NCBI GenBank assembly: GCA_016214845.1
Contig: JACRMS010000030.1
Span: forward strand, 62,001-126,000
Length of the DNA stretch: 64,000 bases
Direction: 5' to 3'
Source: Nitrospirota bacterium
Lineage (GTDB): Bacteria; Nitrospirota; Thermodesulfovibrionia; UBA6902
This document shows, piece by piece, positions 39,697-47,803 of this stretch. Made by a program: the position numbers and the translations under genes. A model generated the notes under the pieces. It saw only the letters and a program-made list of their open reading frames with translations, was not told where the DNA came from and did no database searches. Position 1 is the first letter of the stretch. The number at the start of each line of letters is the position of its first letter.

Positions 39697-41904
39697 ATGA
39701 ATACTAAGACAGGCGACTATTACAGGCAGGAAAGAAGAGAAGTTGAAGCGCTTATCCCTCAAGATACCATGAGGGTTTTAGATGTAGGTTGTGGAGAAGG
39801 TAACTTTGGCAAAAGACTTCTTGAGAGAGGGGTCAGAGAAGTTGTAGGCATAGAGGTTAATCCGGATGCAGGCATTAATGCCAGAAAGAATCTGTCAAGC
39901 CTGATAAGCGGCAATATAGAAGATATGGAGCTTGATTTTGACGAGGGATATTTTGATTGCATAGTGCTTGCTGACATTTTGGAACACCTGAAGGACCCTT
40001 TGCTAACACTAAAAAAACTCAAGAAATATGTTTCTGCTTCAGGCGTTATTGTGGCAAGTATACCTAATATCAGATATTGGGGAATCGTCAACATGCTGAT
40101 AGAAGGGCATTGGAAGTATGGAGAATACGGCATCCTTGACAAAACGCATTTAAGATTTTTCACTAAAAAAGAGATGGAGAAACTTTTTGCAGACGCAGGA
40201 TTTCAGGTAACAGATATTAATGCAAATATTGACCCCAGGTATTATAAGCTTAATAATACTTCTTCGGGAGAGATAGCATTTGGAAAGGTATTACTGAAGG
40301 ACCTCGCAGAGGATGATATAAAAGACCTCTTTGTAGTCCAGTATCTTATAAAAGCTATGCAGGGCAGACCGACGACTTCAGGAAATACATCTCAACAGCC
40401 AGATCAGATTGATACGGGCAAAAAAGGATTAAAAAAAATCGCGATTGTCAGGGGGGCCAATCTGAATAAATGGGAGATGCAGAATTATGAGCCGCTGTCA
40501 GACAGATATAACCTTACCGCTTATACTACAATACAGACATGTTTTGACACGACCCAGATCAGGATACCTGTTATAAAGCTTCCATTCCAATCACAGGGAC
40601 TCTTGCTGAATATGCTGGGACTTGAAGATCAGCTTGCAGGAACAGACCTGGTTTTCTCAGCGGACATAACATATCAATTTTCAGCCCAGGCCGTGCAGGC
40701 CAAGAAATTGTATGGATGTAAAGTTGTATGTCTGGAGTGGGAAAATATACCCTTCAATTATGAGGAATATGAAGCTGTTCGCAATATTAAAGAAACGGTA
40801 AGAAAACATGCCGATCATTATATTGCAGTTACAGAGCGCGCCATGGAGGCGCTCATGATTGAAGGCATTCCTTCTGAAATGATAGATGTAGTTCCCATGG
40901 GGATTGACCTGAAAAGATTCAGGCCTCGAGAGGAAGATGTATTAAGGGACAGGGAATGCATCGGAATAAAGAAAGATGAAATAGTGGTCCTTTTTATCGG
41001 AAGGATGGTATGGGAAAAAGGCGTATATGATTTTGTTCATGCCGCAGCGAGAATTCTACGCGACAGATCGTTGAACAGGCTTCCAGTCAGATTTCTTATG
41101 GTGGGGAAGGGATCCGAATTCTACGGTGTGCAGGAGCGTGCAGCGGCATTAGGTATCTCCGGCAGGTTCACGTTCATAGAGGAGTATCCATATCATGAAA
41201 TGCACAAGCTGCATAATCTCGCTGATATATTTGTCCTGCCGAGCATATCCATAAGAACATGGCAGGAACAGTTCGGCATGGTGCTGATAGAGAGCATGGC
41301 ATGTGGAAAACCAGTGGTCTCCACATATTCCGGCTCAATACCTGAAGTTGTCAGGGAAGCGGGTATTCTTGTTCAATCAAATGATCATATCTCACTTTAT
41401 AATGCGATAGGAAAATTGATAAGCGACAAAGAGCTCAGAGAGAGTATCGGTAAAAAGGCATTGGCGAGGGCGGAAACTGAATTTGATTCTGAAAAAATTG
41501 CTGAAAAGGTCAGGGAGATTTTTGAAAAAGTTTTAAACAAGCAGGCGCCGGAGGACCGTATCAGGACAATTTATGCAGAAGGACTGCAATGCTGGAAGGA
41601 TGGAAATAAGGAGGATGGATTTCAACTGGTCTGTAAGGGCTTCTATGAGGACCCTGACAACAAGACTGTTCTGGATTCACTCGTAAGGATGGGAACGGAA
41701 GCCGGGAAATTGAATGCTGTTGAAAACGCCTTAAAAGAATACCTCAACTATCATCCGGCTGATCTGGATGCCCTTACGGTATTAGCAGAAATTTTATTGC
41801 GGTTGGGAAGCCCCGACCAGGCAGACGCAGAATTGAAAAAAGTATTTCTGTTCGATCCGGGAAATCAAAAGGCTGCCGCATTGATGGATAAAATAAGAGC
41901 ATAG
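39697..41904 (+). CDS. Methyltransferase - GT4 glycosyltransferase - TPR fusion
   Basis: This 735-residue protein has three parts. Residues 1-215 form a class I SAM methyltransferase (VLDVGCGEGNFGKRLLERG at 27-45, then ADILEHLKD at 92-100). Residues 245-615 form a GT4-type glycosyltransferase (IAIVRGANLNKWEMQNY, VVPMGIDLKRF, GRMVWEKGVYDFVHAA, ESMACGKPVVSTYSGSIPE). Residues 620-735 are TPR-like helices. It opens the sigma-54/FleQ unit behind the flagellar cluster. The methyltransferase part closely resembles the second one in 56,172, and the GT4 part that of 53,405. I infer it adds a sugar and a methyl group to a flagellar glycan. Confidence 0.8.
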   Translation: MNTKTGDYYRQERREVEALIPQDTMRVLDVGCGEGNFGKRLLERGVREVVGIEVNPDAGINARKNLSSLISGNIEDMELDFDEGYFDCIVLADILEHLKDPLLTLKKLKKYVSASGVIVASIPNIRYWGIVNMLIEGHWKYGEYGILDKTHLRFFTKKEMEKLFADAGFQVTDINANIDPRYYKLNNTSSGEIAFGKVLLKDLAEDDIKDLFVVQYLIKAMQGRPTTSGNTSQQPDQIDTGKKGLKKIAIVRGANLNKWEMQNYEPLSDRYNLTAYTTIQTCFDTTQIRIPVIKLPFQSQGLLLNMLGLEDQLAGTDLVFSADITYQFSAQAVQAKKLYGCKVVCLEWENIPFNYEEYEAVRNIKETVRKHADHYIAVTERAMEALMIEGIPSEMIDVVPMGIDLKRFRPREEDVLRDRECIGIKKDEIVVLFIGRMVWEKGVYDFVHAAARILRDRSLNRLPVRFLMVGKGSEFYGVQERAAALGISGRFTFIEEYPYHEMHKLHNLADIFVLPSISIRTWQEQFGMVLIESMACGKPVVSTYSGSIPEVVREAGILVQSNDHISLYNAIGKLISDKELRESIGKKALARAETEFDSEKIAEKVREIFEKVLNKQAPEDRIRTIYAEGLQCWKDGNKEDGFQLVCKGFYEDPDNKTVLDSLVRMGTEAGKLNAVENALKEYLNYHPADLDALTVLAEILLRLGSPDQADAELKKVFLFDPGNQKAAALMDKIRA

Positions 41905-42010
41905 GTAGGATAAGATTTTCACATTTATGCCTGCCACCAAGCCATTGTTCGGTTTAACTAAACAAAATGTGTATAAGATTTAAGAAATGAAGACATTACC
42001 GGGAGCAGGC

Positions 42011-42024
42011 GTCACTAAATTGAC
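42011..42024. promoter_or_regulatory. FleQ-type box before the second fliS
   Basis: GTCACTAAATTGAC matches the FleQ consensus GTCANTAAATTGAC in full. It lies 137 bases before the sigma-54 promoter at 42,148. It is the best of the four boxes. Confidence 0.7.
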
Positions 42025-42147
42025 GTGAATCCCATTTTGCAAGATAAGAGAAAGAACTTCAATCAAGATCATCCTGCAACAAGTTAAAGTCAATATATTA
42101 ATTAGTTAGAAGTAACATCCTGTTTATTTCCTCTTCAATCACATTTC

Positions 42148-42163
42148 TGGCAAAGGAATTGCA
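42148..42163 (+). promoter_or_regulatory. Sigma-54 promoter of the second fliS
   Basis: TGGCAAAGGAATTGCA matches TGGCAC-N5-TTGCA except for base 6, with right spacing. A start near 42,175 gives a 90-base leader. The 345-base gap 41,905-42,264 holds this promoter and the box at 42,011, with no gene. Confidence 0.8.
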
Positions 42164-42264
42164 ATCACATCACGGTATGATTTCTTTATTTGAAAAGTGA
42201 GAAAGCATAACTACATGAAAATGTCATAGCAGTTGTCTATTAATAAATATTGAAAGGGGAGCTA

Positions 42265-42630
42265 ATGGAAAAAACAGTTATCGAAAAAGAGACAGAAGCA
42301 GGTATTTCAGGCAGGATAAAAACCATATCGCTGCTTTATGACGGTGCGCTAAATTTTCTGAAGATCGCAAAGAAAAAAATGGAACAGGGCGATTCATACG
42401 GAGCTGAACAGTATATCAAAAAAACCTCGGCGATCATAAGGGAGCTTGCGGGTTCATTAAACATGGAAGGCGGCGAGATAGCGCTGAATTTAAAAAGACT
42501 CTATGATTTTGTGCTCAATAGCCTTCTCCTGGCCGAACAGCAGAAAGATATCGTTGCAATTGAAGGCGCGGAGAGGGTGATCATGATATTGAGAGACGCC
42601 TGGAAGGAAATAGATAAAGGTAATGTCTAA
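42265..42630 (+). CDS. Second FliS-like flagellin chaperone
   Basis: I choose ATG 42,265 after AAAGGGGAG over the TTG at 42,250. The 121-residue product aligns with FliS: RIKTISLLYDGALNFLKIAKKKM, then GGEIALNLKRLYDFVLNSLL and AWKEIDKG. It differs clearly from FliS at 38,976 and has its own FleQ box and sigma-54 promoter. It begins a glycan-gene operon and may serve as the flagellin carrier for modification, or as a chaperone of another flagellin outside the window. That role is inference. Confidence 0.85.
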   Translation: MEKTVIEKETEAGISGRIKTISLLYDGALNFLKIAKKKMEQGDSYGAEQYIKKTSAIIRELAGSLNMEGGEIALNLKRLYDFVLNSLLLAEQQKDIVAIEGAERVIMILRDAWKEIDKGNV

Positions 42631-42646
42631 AAAGAGAGATTAAGTT

Positions 42647-42957
42647 TTGAAAAGTCTTATAGAAAAAATCGCAAAATCAAAGAAGGCGGACGAACTTGTT
42701 AGAACTTATTCCGAGGCACAGACCGGATGTCCTGTGACATATTATTATTTTTTGATGGTTTTCGTGAACTCATGAAGGGATATGATGTAGTGAAAATATA
42801 TAAAGACCACATCTTCCCTTACAGGATCGATAAATACGTTAACTATAAATACGAAATGGTCTGGTACTTCCGCTTTATGCCGAAGCCGGTTTTCCGCTGG
42901 TTTGAGAAGCGGCTGGGATGGCACACAATGGCGGTGGCAAAGTTGAAGGAAAGCTAA
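42647..42957 (+). pseudogene. Broken gene remnant ending in a methyltransferase-like C-terminus
   Basis: Two frames lie here. The first (42,647-42,775, TTG start, 42 codons) contains KKADELVRTYSEAQTG and stops early. The second (42,727-42,957) ends in FPYRIDKYVNYKYEMVWYF and FRWFEKRLGWHTMAVAKL, which resembles C-termini of class I SAM methyltransferases. The two do not join in one frame, and no methyltransferase core is present. I read it as one gene damaged by an internal deletion. The longer second frame might still be translated from 42,727 but has no ribosome site. Confidence 0.5.
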
Positions 42958-44544
42958 ATGAACATGAGAGAACTTCTGGATATGCCGTGGTTTTGTTTTA
43001 CCCCGTCTATAGCATGTAACATTAAATGCTCATACTGTTCCCAGTCGGATGTCAGAACGAATACAATATCAACCGACTTGTTACAGGACAAGACCCTGCT
43101 CGACTTCATCAGCTATATACCCCCGACGCATCTGTTTATCAGCGGAGGAGAACCGCTGATACTTCCGGGCATGAGAGAATTCGTTAATTTTGCCTCCGGA
43201 TACGGACACAAGATTTCCTTTGACACCAACCTGTGCATACCGCTAAAGAAGCTGGAAGATTACCTGTCTTTCTGGAGTCCTGAGTCCATGTGCTATTGGA
43301 ACATCAGTCATAACATGGTGTGTGATATCAAATTGGAATACATAAATGGTAAATCCGAGTTCCTGGGTGCAGAATCCGTTGTCGAATTCATTAACAGGGA
43401 AATTATACAAAAAGGCCATGAGTTGACTAATTACAGAAAATTTCAGGAGGTGGAAAAGTTTTTAGCACGGAGAGATAAAGTGAATTATTACAAGAACCAC
43501 GCCGCAGAGAAGAAAGAAGGGAATATGAATATTATCAGAAAGATTGAACTCGAATGTATTAATGACTTTAAGAAGTACTCAGAATGGCAGGACCTTTATA
43601 TGGACTCCAGTACAGGGCGGTTAATACCCAATACGGAAATATGGGCAAGCGGAGAGCGTATTATCAGGATAAATTCCCTCGGATGCAAAGGCAATGAACT
43701 GGAGAGCGGCATTCCTGTTGTAGGTTTTTTCGGGGACAGCGCTACATTCGGCGCAAGCTTTTCAGTGGACAGCTGGCCCCAGCATCTGAACATAAGGGGG
43801 TGTCAGCCGCTCAATGCCGCTGTTGAAGGCTACAACCTGGACAGGGTCCTTGAGAGATATAAGGAACTTAATAAAATAGTGAACTTTGCCTGTGTAGTAG
43901 GTTACACGGGATGGCACAATATTATTTACGGCGAATCAAGTGAAGATTACTGGCGTTCCAAGCTCGACATCCTTGCAGGCGAGCACGTCCTCGCTTTCTG
44001 TACGCTGGCAACTTGTTTGACCGACGAATGCAAGCAGAAAGGGATAGAGTCCCTTTTATGCACCGACAGTCCCAGAAAAGATTATGCCAACTATTTTGAG
44101 TACAATCTTGAAAGTTTGAACAGGAGATATTTTAATTTCTGGTGCAATATGGAGCCATCACTTGAAAATATTCGGAAAGTTGTAGACGGGGTGCGTAAAT
44201 ATAATGATTTCCTCAGAAGATATTGTTTGGAACGTGGATATATTCTAATTGACCTTCATTCATTCATGCTTCCAGAAAGTTACGAGGAAATACCAAATGA
44301 TTTCTACGATGTTTGTCATCCTCGCCCCTCAGCATATGAAAAGATTGGAAGATACATCGGAAGAGTAATTGATGAGCCTTTAAAAAACTTACTTCAGATC
44401 AGGACAGATAAGTTTTTCATTGATCCAGTGAATCCTGTGTCACATCCCGGGTCTTTCGGAATTGCACGGAAAGATAAGACCATTTCTTGTAATTATCGGG
44501 GCGATGATGAGGACCTGAGGAAAAACATTTATCCTCTTTGGTGA
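42958..44544 (+). CDS. Radical SAM - SGNH/GDSL hydrolase fusion
   Basis: This 528-residue protein begins with a radical SAM core (CNIKCSYCSQ at about residues 20-29, giving CxxxCxxC; SGGEPL near 62-67). It breaks off after about 165 residues, short of a full barrel. From about residue 200 a second domain follows with ERIIRINSLGCKG, the SGNH block FFGDSATFGASF (about 261-272) and block V DVCHPRPSAYEKIG. Such SGNH domains transfer or remove acyl groups on glycans. The join may be a true fusion or the result of a deletion that removed the barrel end. The first ATG at 42,958 directly follows the remnant stop. Confidence 0.7.
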   Translation: MNMRELLDMPWFCFTPSIACNIKCSYCSQSDVRTNTISTDLLQDKTLLDFISYIPPTHLFISGGEPLILPGMREFVNFASGYGHKISFDTNLCIPLKKLEDYLSFWSPESMCYWNISHNMVCDIKLEYINGKSEFLGAESVVEFINREIIQKGHELTNYRKFQEVEKFLARRDKVNYYKNHAAEKKEGNMNIIRKIELECINDFKKYSEWQDLYMDSSTGRLIPNTEIWASGERIIRINSLGCKGNELESGIPVVGFFGDSATFGASFSVDSWPQHLNIRGCQPLNAAVEGYNLDRVLERYKELNKIVNFACVVGYTGWHNIIYGESSEDYWRSKLDILAGEHVLAFCTLATCLTDECKQKGIESLLCTDSPRKDYANYFEYNLESLNRRYFNFWCNMEPSLENIRKVVDGVRKYNDFLRRYCLERGYILIDLHSFMLPESYEEIPNDFYDVCHPRPSAYEKIGRYIGRVIDEPLKNLLQIRTDKFFIDPVNPVSHPGSFGIARKDKTISCNYRGDDEDLRKNIYPLW

Positions 44545-44549
44545 GCCTA

Positions 44550-46532
44550 ATGTCAATAATCTATGAATCTGTAAAAAAATTCTATGAAGAAATACCGTTC
44601 AATTATGAGGAAAGCGCTTCAGAACAGGCTGAGACAATTCGCAGAGTGAATCAGATTGAAGCTTATCTGCCGCTTGCCCGCCGTCTTTCTGAAAACCCTG
44701 GCGCCCAAATATTGGAAATCGGCTGCGGCACAGGATGGTTCAGCAATTCAGCAGCTTACTGGTACGGCGTTAATGTGCTGGGAGTTGATTGCTGTTTAAA
44801 GGCTGTCGAACAGGCGCGGGCCACATCTGAGGAACTGAACGTAGCTGACAAGGTCCAAATTATCTGCCATGACCTCTTTGAACTTCCAAAGATTGTTCAA
44901 ACAGAGTTTGATGTTGTTAATTCACTCGGCGTCCTGCATCACACAAAGGACTGTTTTGAGGGACTTAAAATTGCTGCTTCCATGTTAAAGAGCGGGGGGT
45001 ATTTGAATATAGGTCTGTATCACAGATTCGGAAGACATGCTTTGCTCGAAATGTTTCGTCCGATAAGAGAACGCCTGCTGCATGCTGATACCCCGTCACA
45101 AAGAGAGGAGATCGAGCGCGAGGGGTTTGAACTATGGAAGAATCTGCACAATAAGCCGTTCAGCGACGTATTTCTCAAATCGTGGTACAGGGACCAGTGC
45201 CTCCATCCACACGAGACGCAATGGACATTGAAGGACGTTCTGGAATGGTTCGGCGAATGCGGCATTCAGCCGATAAATACGAGCCTGGATCATTTCAGTG
45301 AGGACCCATGTTGGGACAGGCTTGTTGAGACGGAGCATGAACAGTATGAACTTGGGCGCAGAAGGCTTCTCTTTGAGAAAAAGTTTTTCCCGGGGTTTTT
45401 TGTAGTAGGCGGCATAAAGACCAGGGACTTAAGATCCTGCAGACATAGTATCAATCGGGATGATACACAGAACAAGGTCGAACCGAACAACAAAGAAGAA
45501 TCTGATGCCGTCTCGGGCCATCATGCGGTTTTCAGTCTTTTTAAATGCTCGGGTGACAAGCCGGGCAATGGCTGGCTGCATGATTTCCTTGGTGTCCGGA
45601 CAAGAGAAACCTTTTTTAATAATATGGAGAATTACGACCCTTCCTCTTATCCTGATTATGACGAGCAGTACTTCGAATGGACAGATGTGCTTGAGGCTGC
45701 CTGCTCATCAAGTGGAAGGTTTGTCATGATCGAGTTGGGGGCCGGGTGGGGCAGGTGGCTGATCAGGGCGGCAACCGCCCTTAGAAAAATAAATCATATC
45801 CCCAGTCTGCTTATCGGTGTTGAGGCAGAACCTGATCATTACAGGTGGATGGTACAGCACTTTTTGGACAACGGCATTGACCCTGACAGTCATCAGCTTA
45901 TTGAAGCTGCCGTCTCAGACAGAGACGGGAACGTGATGTTTTATACAGGCAGGGCGGACGAATGGTATGGTCAGGCAATAGCGGGGAAAATTACGGCATC
46001 ATCTTCAGCAAAAGATATCAGGTCTGTCAGTCTTAACACTTTACTGGCTCCGCTGGACTCAGTGGACCTGATCGATCTCGATGTACAGGGGGAGGAACTG
46101 TCGGTACTTTCAGCCGCTTCAGCGGAGCTGGACAGGAAAGTGAAAAAAGTCCACATCGGAACACATAGCCTCCAGGTGGAAAAGGGGCTTCGCGCCATGT
46201 TTGGCAAGATGGGCTGGATTTCGGTATACGACTTCCCATGCGGCGGCACAAGTACAACGCAATACGGGGACATAATTTTTCTGGACGGCGTTCAGACATG
46301 GATTAATCCTAAGTTGTTAAAGCACAGCCAGCTACCGGACACGGTCATTAAAATAATGGGGGTATCATTTCTGGAGGAGACGGAGTCTAAACCTGAACTG
46401 CTACGTGTGATACCGAGGATCAACAAATACATAGGGATGGGGAAGACAGGGTTTGCTTCAAGGATTATAAAAGCGGAGCTTGGCTGCTTTGACAAGGCGT
46501 TGCCTATATTATTAAAACTGGATATGAAATAA
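44550..46532 (+). CDS. Two-domain SAM methyltransferase (class I + FkbM)
   Basis: I prefer ATG 44,550 (660 residues) since it is the first ATG; TTG or GTG starts 9-12 bases upstream are possible. Residues 1-200 form a class I methyltransferase with ILEIGCGTGWFSNSA and VVNSLGVLHHTKD. A second domain, about 370-590, has VMIELGAGWGRWLIRAATALRK and LNTLLAPLDSVDLIDLDVQG, an FkbM-type sugar O-methyltransferase pattern. The end is a helical hairpin (RINKYIGMGKTGFASRIIKAE) also seen at the end of the 46,661 protein. Predicted role: O-methylation of glycan sugars. Confidence 0.75.
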   Translation: MSIIYESVKKFYEEIPFNYEESASEQAETIRRVNQIEAYLPLARRLSENPGAQILEIGCGTGWFSNSAAYWYGVNVLGVDCCLKAVEQARATSEELNVADKVQIICHDLFELPKIVQTEFDVVNSLGVLHHTKDCFEGLKIAASMLKSGGYLNIGLYHRFGRHALLEMFRPIRERLLHADTPSQREEIEREGFELWKNLHNKPFSDVFLKSWYRDQCLHPHETQWTLKDVLEWFGECGIQPINTSLDHFSEDPCWDRLVETEHEQYELGRRRLLFEKKFFPGFFVVGGIKTRDLRSCRHSINRDDTQNKVEPNNKEESDAVSGHHAVFSLFKCSGDKPGNGWLHDFLGVRTRETFFNNMENYDPSSYPDYDEQYFEWTDVLEAACSSSGRFVMIELGAGWGRWLIRAATALRKINHIPSLLIGVEAEPDHYRWMVQHFLDNGIDPDSHQLIEAAVSDRDGNVMFYTGRADEWYGQAIAGKITASSSAKDIRSVSLNTLLAPLDSVDLIDLDVQGEELSVLSAASAELDRKVKKVHIGTHSLQVEKGLRAMFGKMGWISVYDFPCGGTSTTQYGDIIFLDGVQTWINPKLLKHSQLPDTVIKIMGVSFLEETESKPELLRVIPRINKYIGMGKTGFASRIIKAELGCFDKALPILLKLDMK

Positions 46533-46548
46533 ATTGAAAGGTGATAGA

Positions 46549-46668
46549 ATGAACCGTCAGTTAAAAGTCAGCTTTGTCGTCACGGCCCGTAACGACGACC
46601 ACAGCAGCGATGCCAAACCCGGGATGCAAAATCACTGTACCCTTAATCACGGGATCATGAATGCTTGA
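46549..46668 (+). pseudogene. Truncated glycosyltransferase start (39 codons)
   Basis: ATG 46,549 has a GAAAGGTGATAG ribosome site and reads MNRQLKVSFVVTARNDDHSS before losing similarity and stopping at 46,668. The opening matches the start of the glycosyltransferase at 47,796 (MSIVVTARNDNHGG). It looks like the 5' end left after a deletion or partial duplication. The next gene starts inside it. Confidence 0.5.
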
Positions 46669-47803
46669 TTTAACTACCCAGCCGGAGATATTCAGCCCTG
46701 CACAGGCTTACTGGAACCAGCGTTTTGAATTGCGTGCTTTGAGAGACAGGATACTTAAGCTTTCCGATGCCATAGACTACAAGGGGGACTTAAGTCCGAA
46801 TCAGTGGGCGCAATTGATGGCTGTTGTGCTTGAGTTCAAGCCTGACATCATTCTCGAACTTGGTCGTCATCACGGCAATTCAACGTGCGCATTCACAGAA
46901 GCTGCCAATCATTTAAATAAAGAAGGACCGGCCTGCCGGGTCGTAAGCATATGTCTTTCAGATTATTGGGAAAAGATCACTCAATGGAGAATACTGCGGG
47001 AAACAGGCGAGGAATGGTTCAGGCCGCTTACGGTAATAAGAGGAGATATCCTGACTTTTGATTTTGGATCTGTTTTAAAGGGCGCGGAGCGGTGCCTGGT
47101 TTTCTGGGATGCGCATGGATATGACGTTGCTGAATGCGTCCTCGGCAGAATTTTGCCGCAGATCGCAGGGACACCCAATATGGTAATCATGCATGATCTG
47201 TCTGACGCGCGTTATATTCCGGCTGAAAGCTCTGAATATGGCGATAACGGCATATGGAAGGGAAATGACTGGTCAGGCCCGCGGGTAAGACTTGGGAACA
47301 TTAATTCCGCAGTGGAGCAGGCAGTCTCAATTGTAGACTTTGTATCAAGAAACAACATTGTATTTGATTCTGCCGACCATGCATTGAATATGGAAATCGG
47401 AAAAGACCCGGCAAGGCATAAAGAAATGCTGGATGTGCTCGGAAATGATTTGTTCTCGCTTGGCGCCCATTGGTTCTGGTTTACATTGAACGAGAGAAAA
47501 GGGCCTTTGACATTTCCTCATTATCAGGCGGACGTCAGCAGGAATTATTACGAAACGAATATATTCGAACATGTCCGTATACTCGATGTCTCCCTCAGAG
47601 ACGCGGTCCTGTCGGAACCCCGGCTTTCGCAAATTATACGGAGAGTAAATAATTATCTGAAGATGGGAAAAATAAATCTGGCCCTGAGGATTGCAGAAAA
47701 GGAGCTTGGAAATTTCAGGGAATCATCAGAAATATTATCGGGTATCAGGAGATTGGACGGGGATACATTGCCTGACTCAAAAGAGAGGTGCGAAAATGAT
47801 TAA
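46661..47803 (+). CDS. SAM-methyltransferase-like protein, CmcI/Methyltransf_24 type
   Basis: The 380-residue product has FKPDIILELGRHHGNSTCAF (about residues 58-77), a Rossmann glycine-rich site in a variant form, then CLVFWDAHGYDVAECVLG and NMVIMHDLSDARYIP, as in CmcI-type and class-24-type methyltransferases. The SAM motif GRHHGNS differs from the usual GxGxG, so activity is uncertain. The C-terminal hairpin RVNNYLKMGKINLALRIAEKE matches that of the 44,550 protein. It overlaps the next gene by 8 bases. Confidence 0.65.
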   Translation: MLDLTTQPEIFSPAQAYWNQRFELRALRDRILKLSDAIDYKGDLSPNQWAQLMAVVLEFKPDIILELGRHHGNSTCAFTEAANHLNKEGPACRVVSICLSDYWEKITQWRILRETGEEWFRPLTVIRGDILTFDFGSVLKGAERCLVFWDAHGYDVAECVLGRILPQIAGTPNMVIMHDLSDARYIPAESSEYGDNGIWKGNDWSGPRVRLGNINSAVEQAVSIVDFVSRNNIVFDSADHALNMEIGKDPARHKEMLDVLGNDLFSLGAHWFWFTLNERKGPLTFPHYQADVSRNYYETNIFEHVRILDVSLRDAVLSEPRLSQIIRRVNNYLKMGKINLALRIAEKELGNFRESSEILSGIRRLDGDTLPDSKERCEND

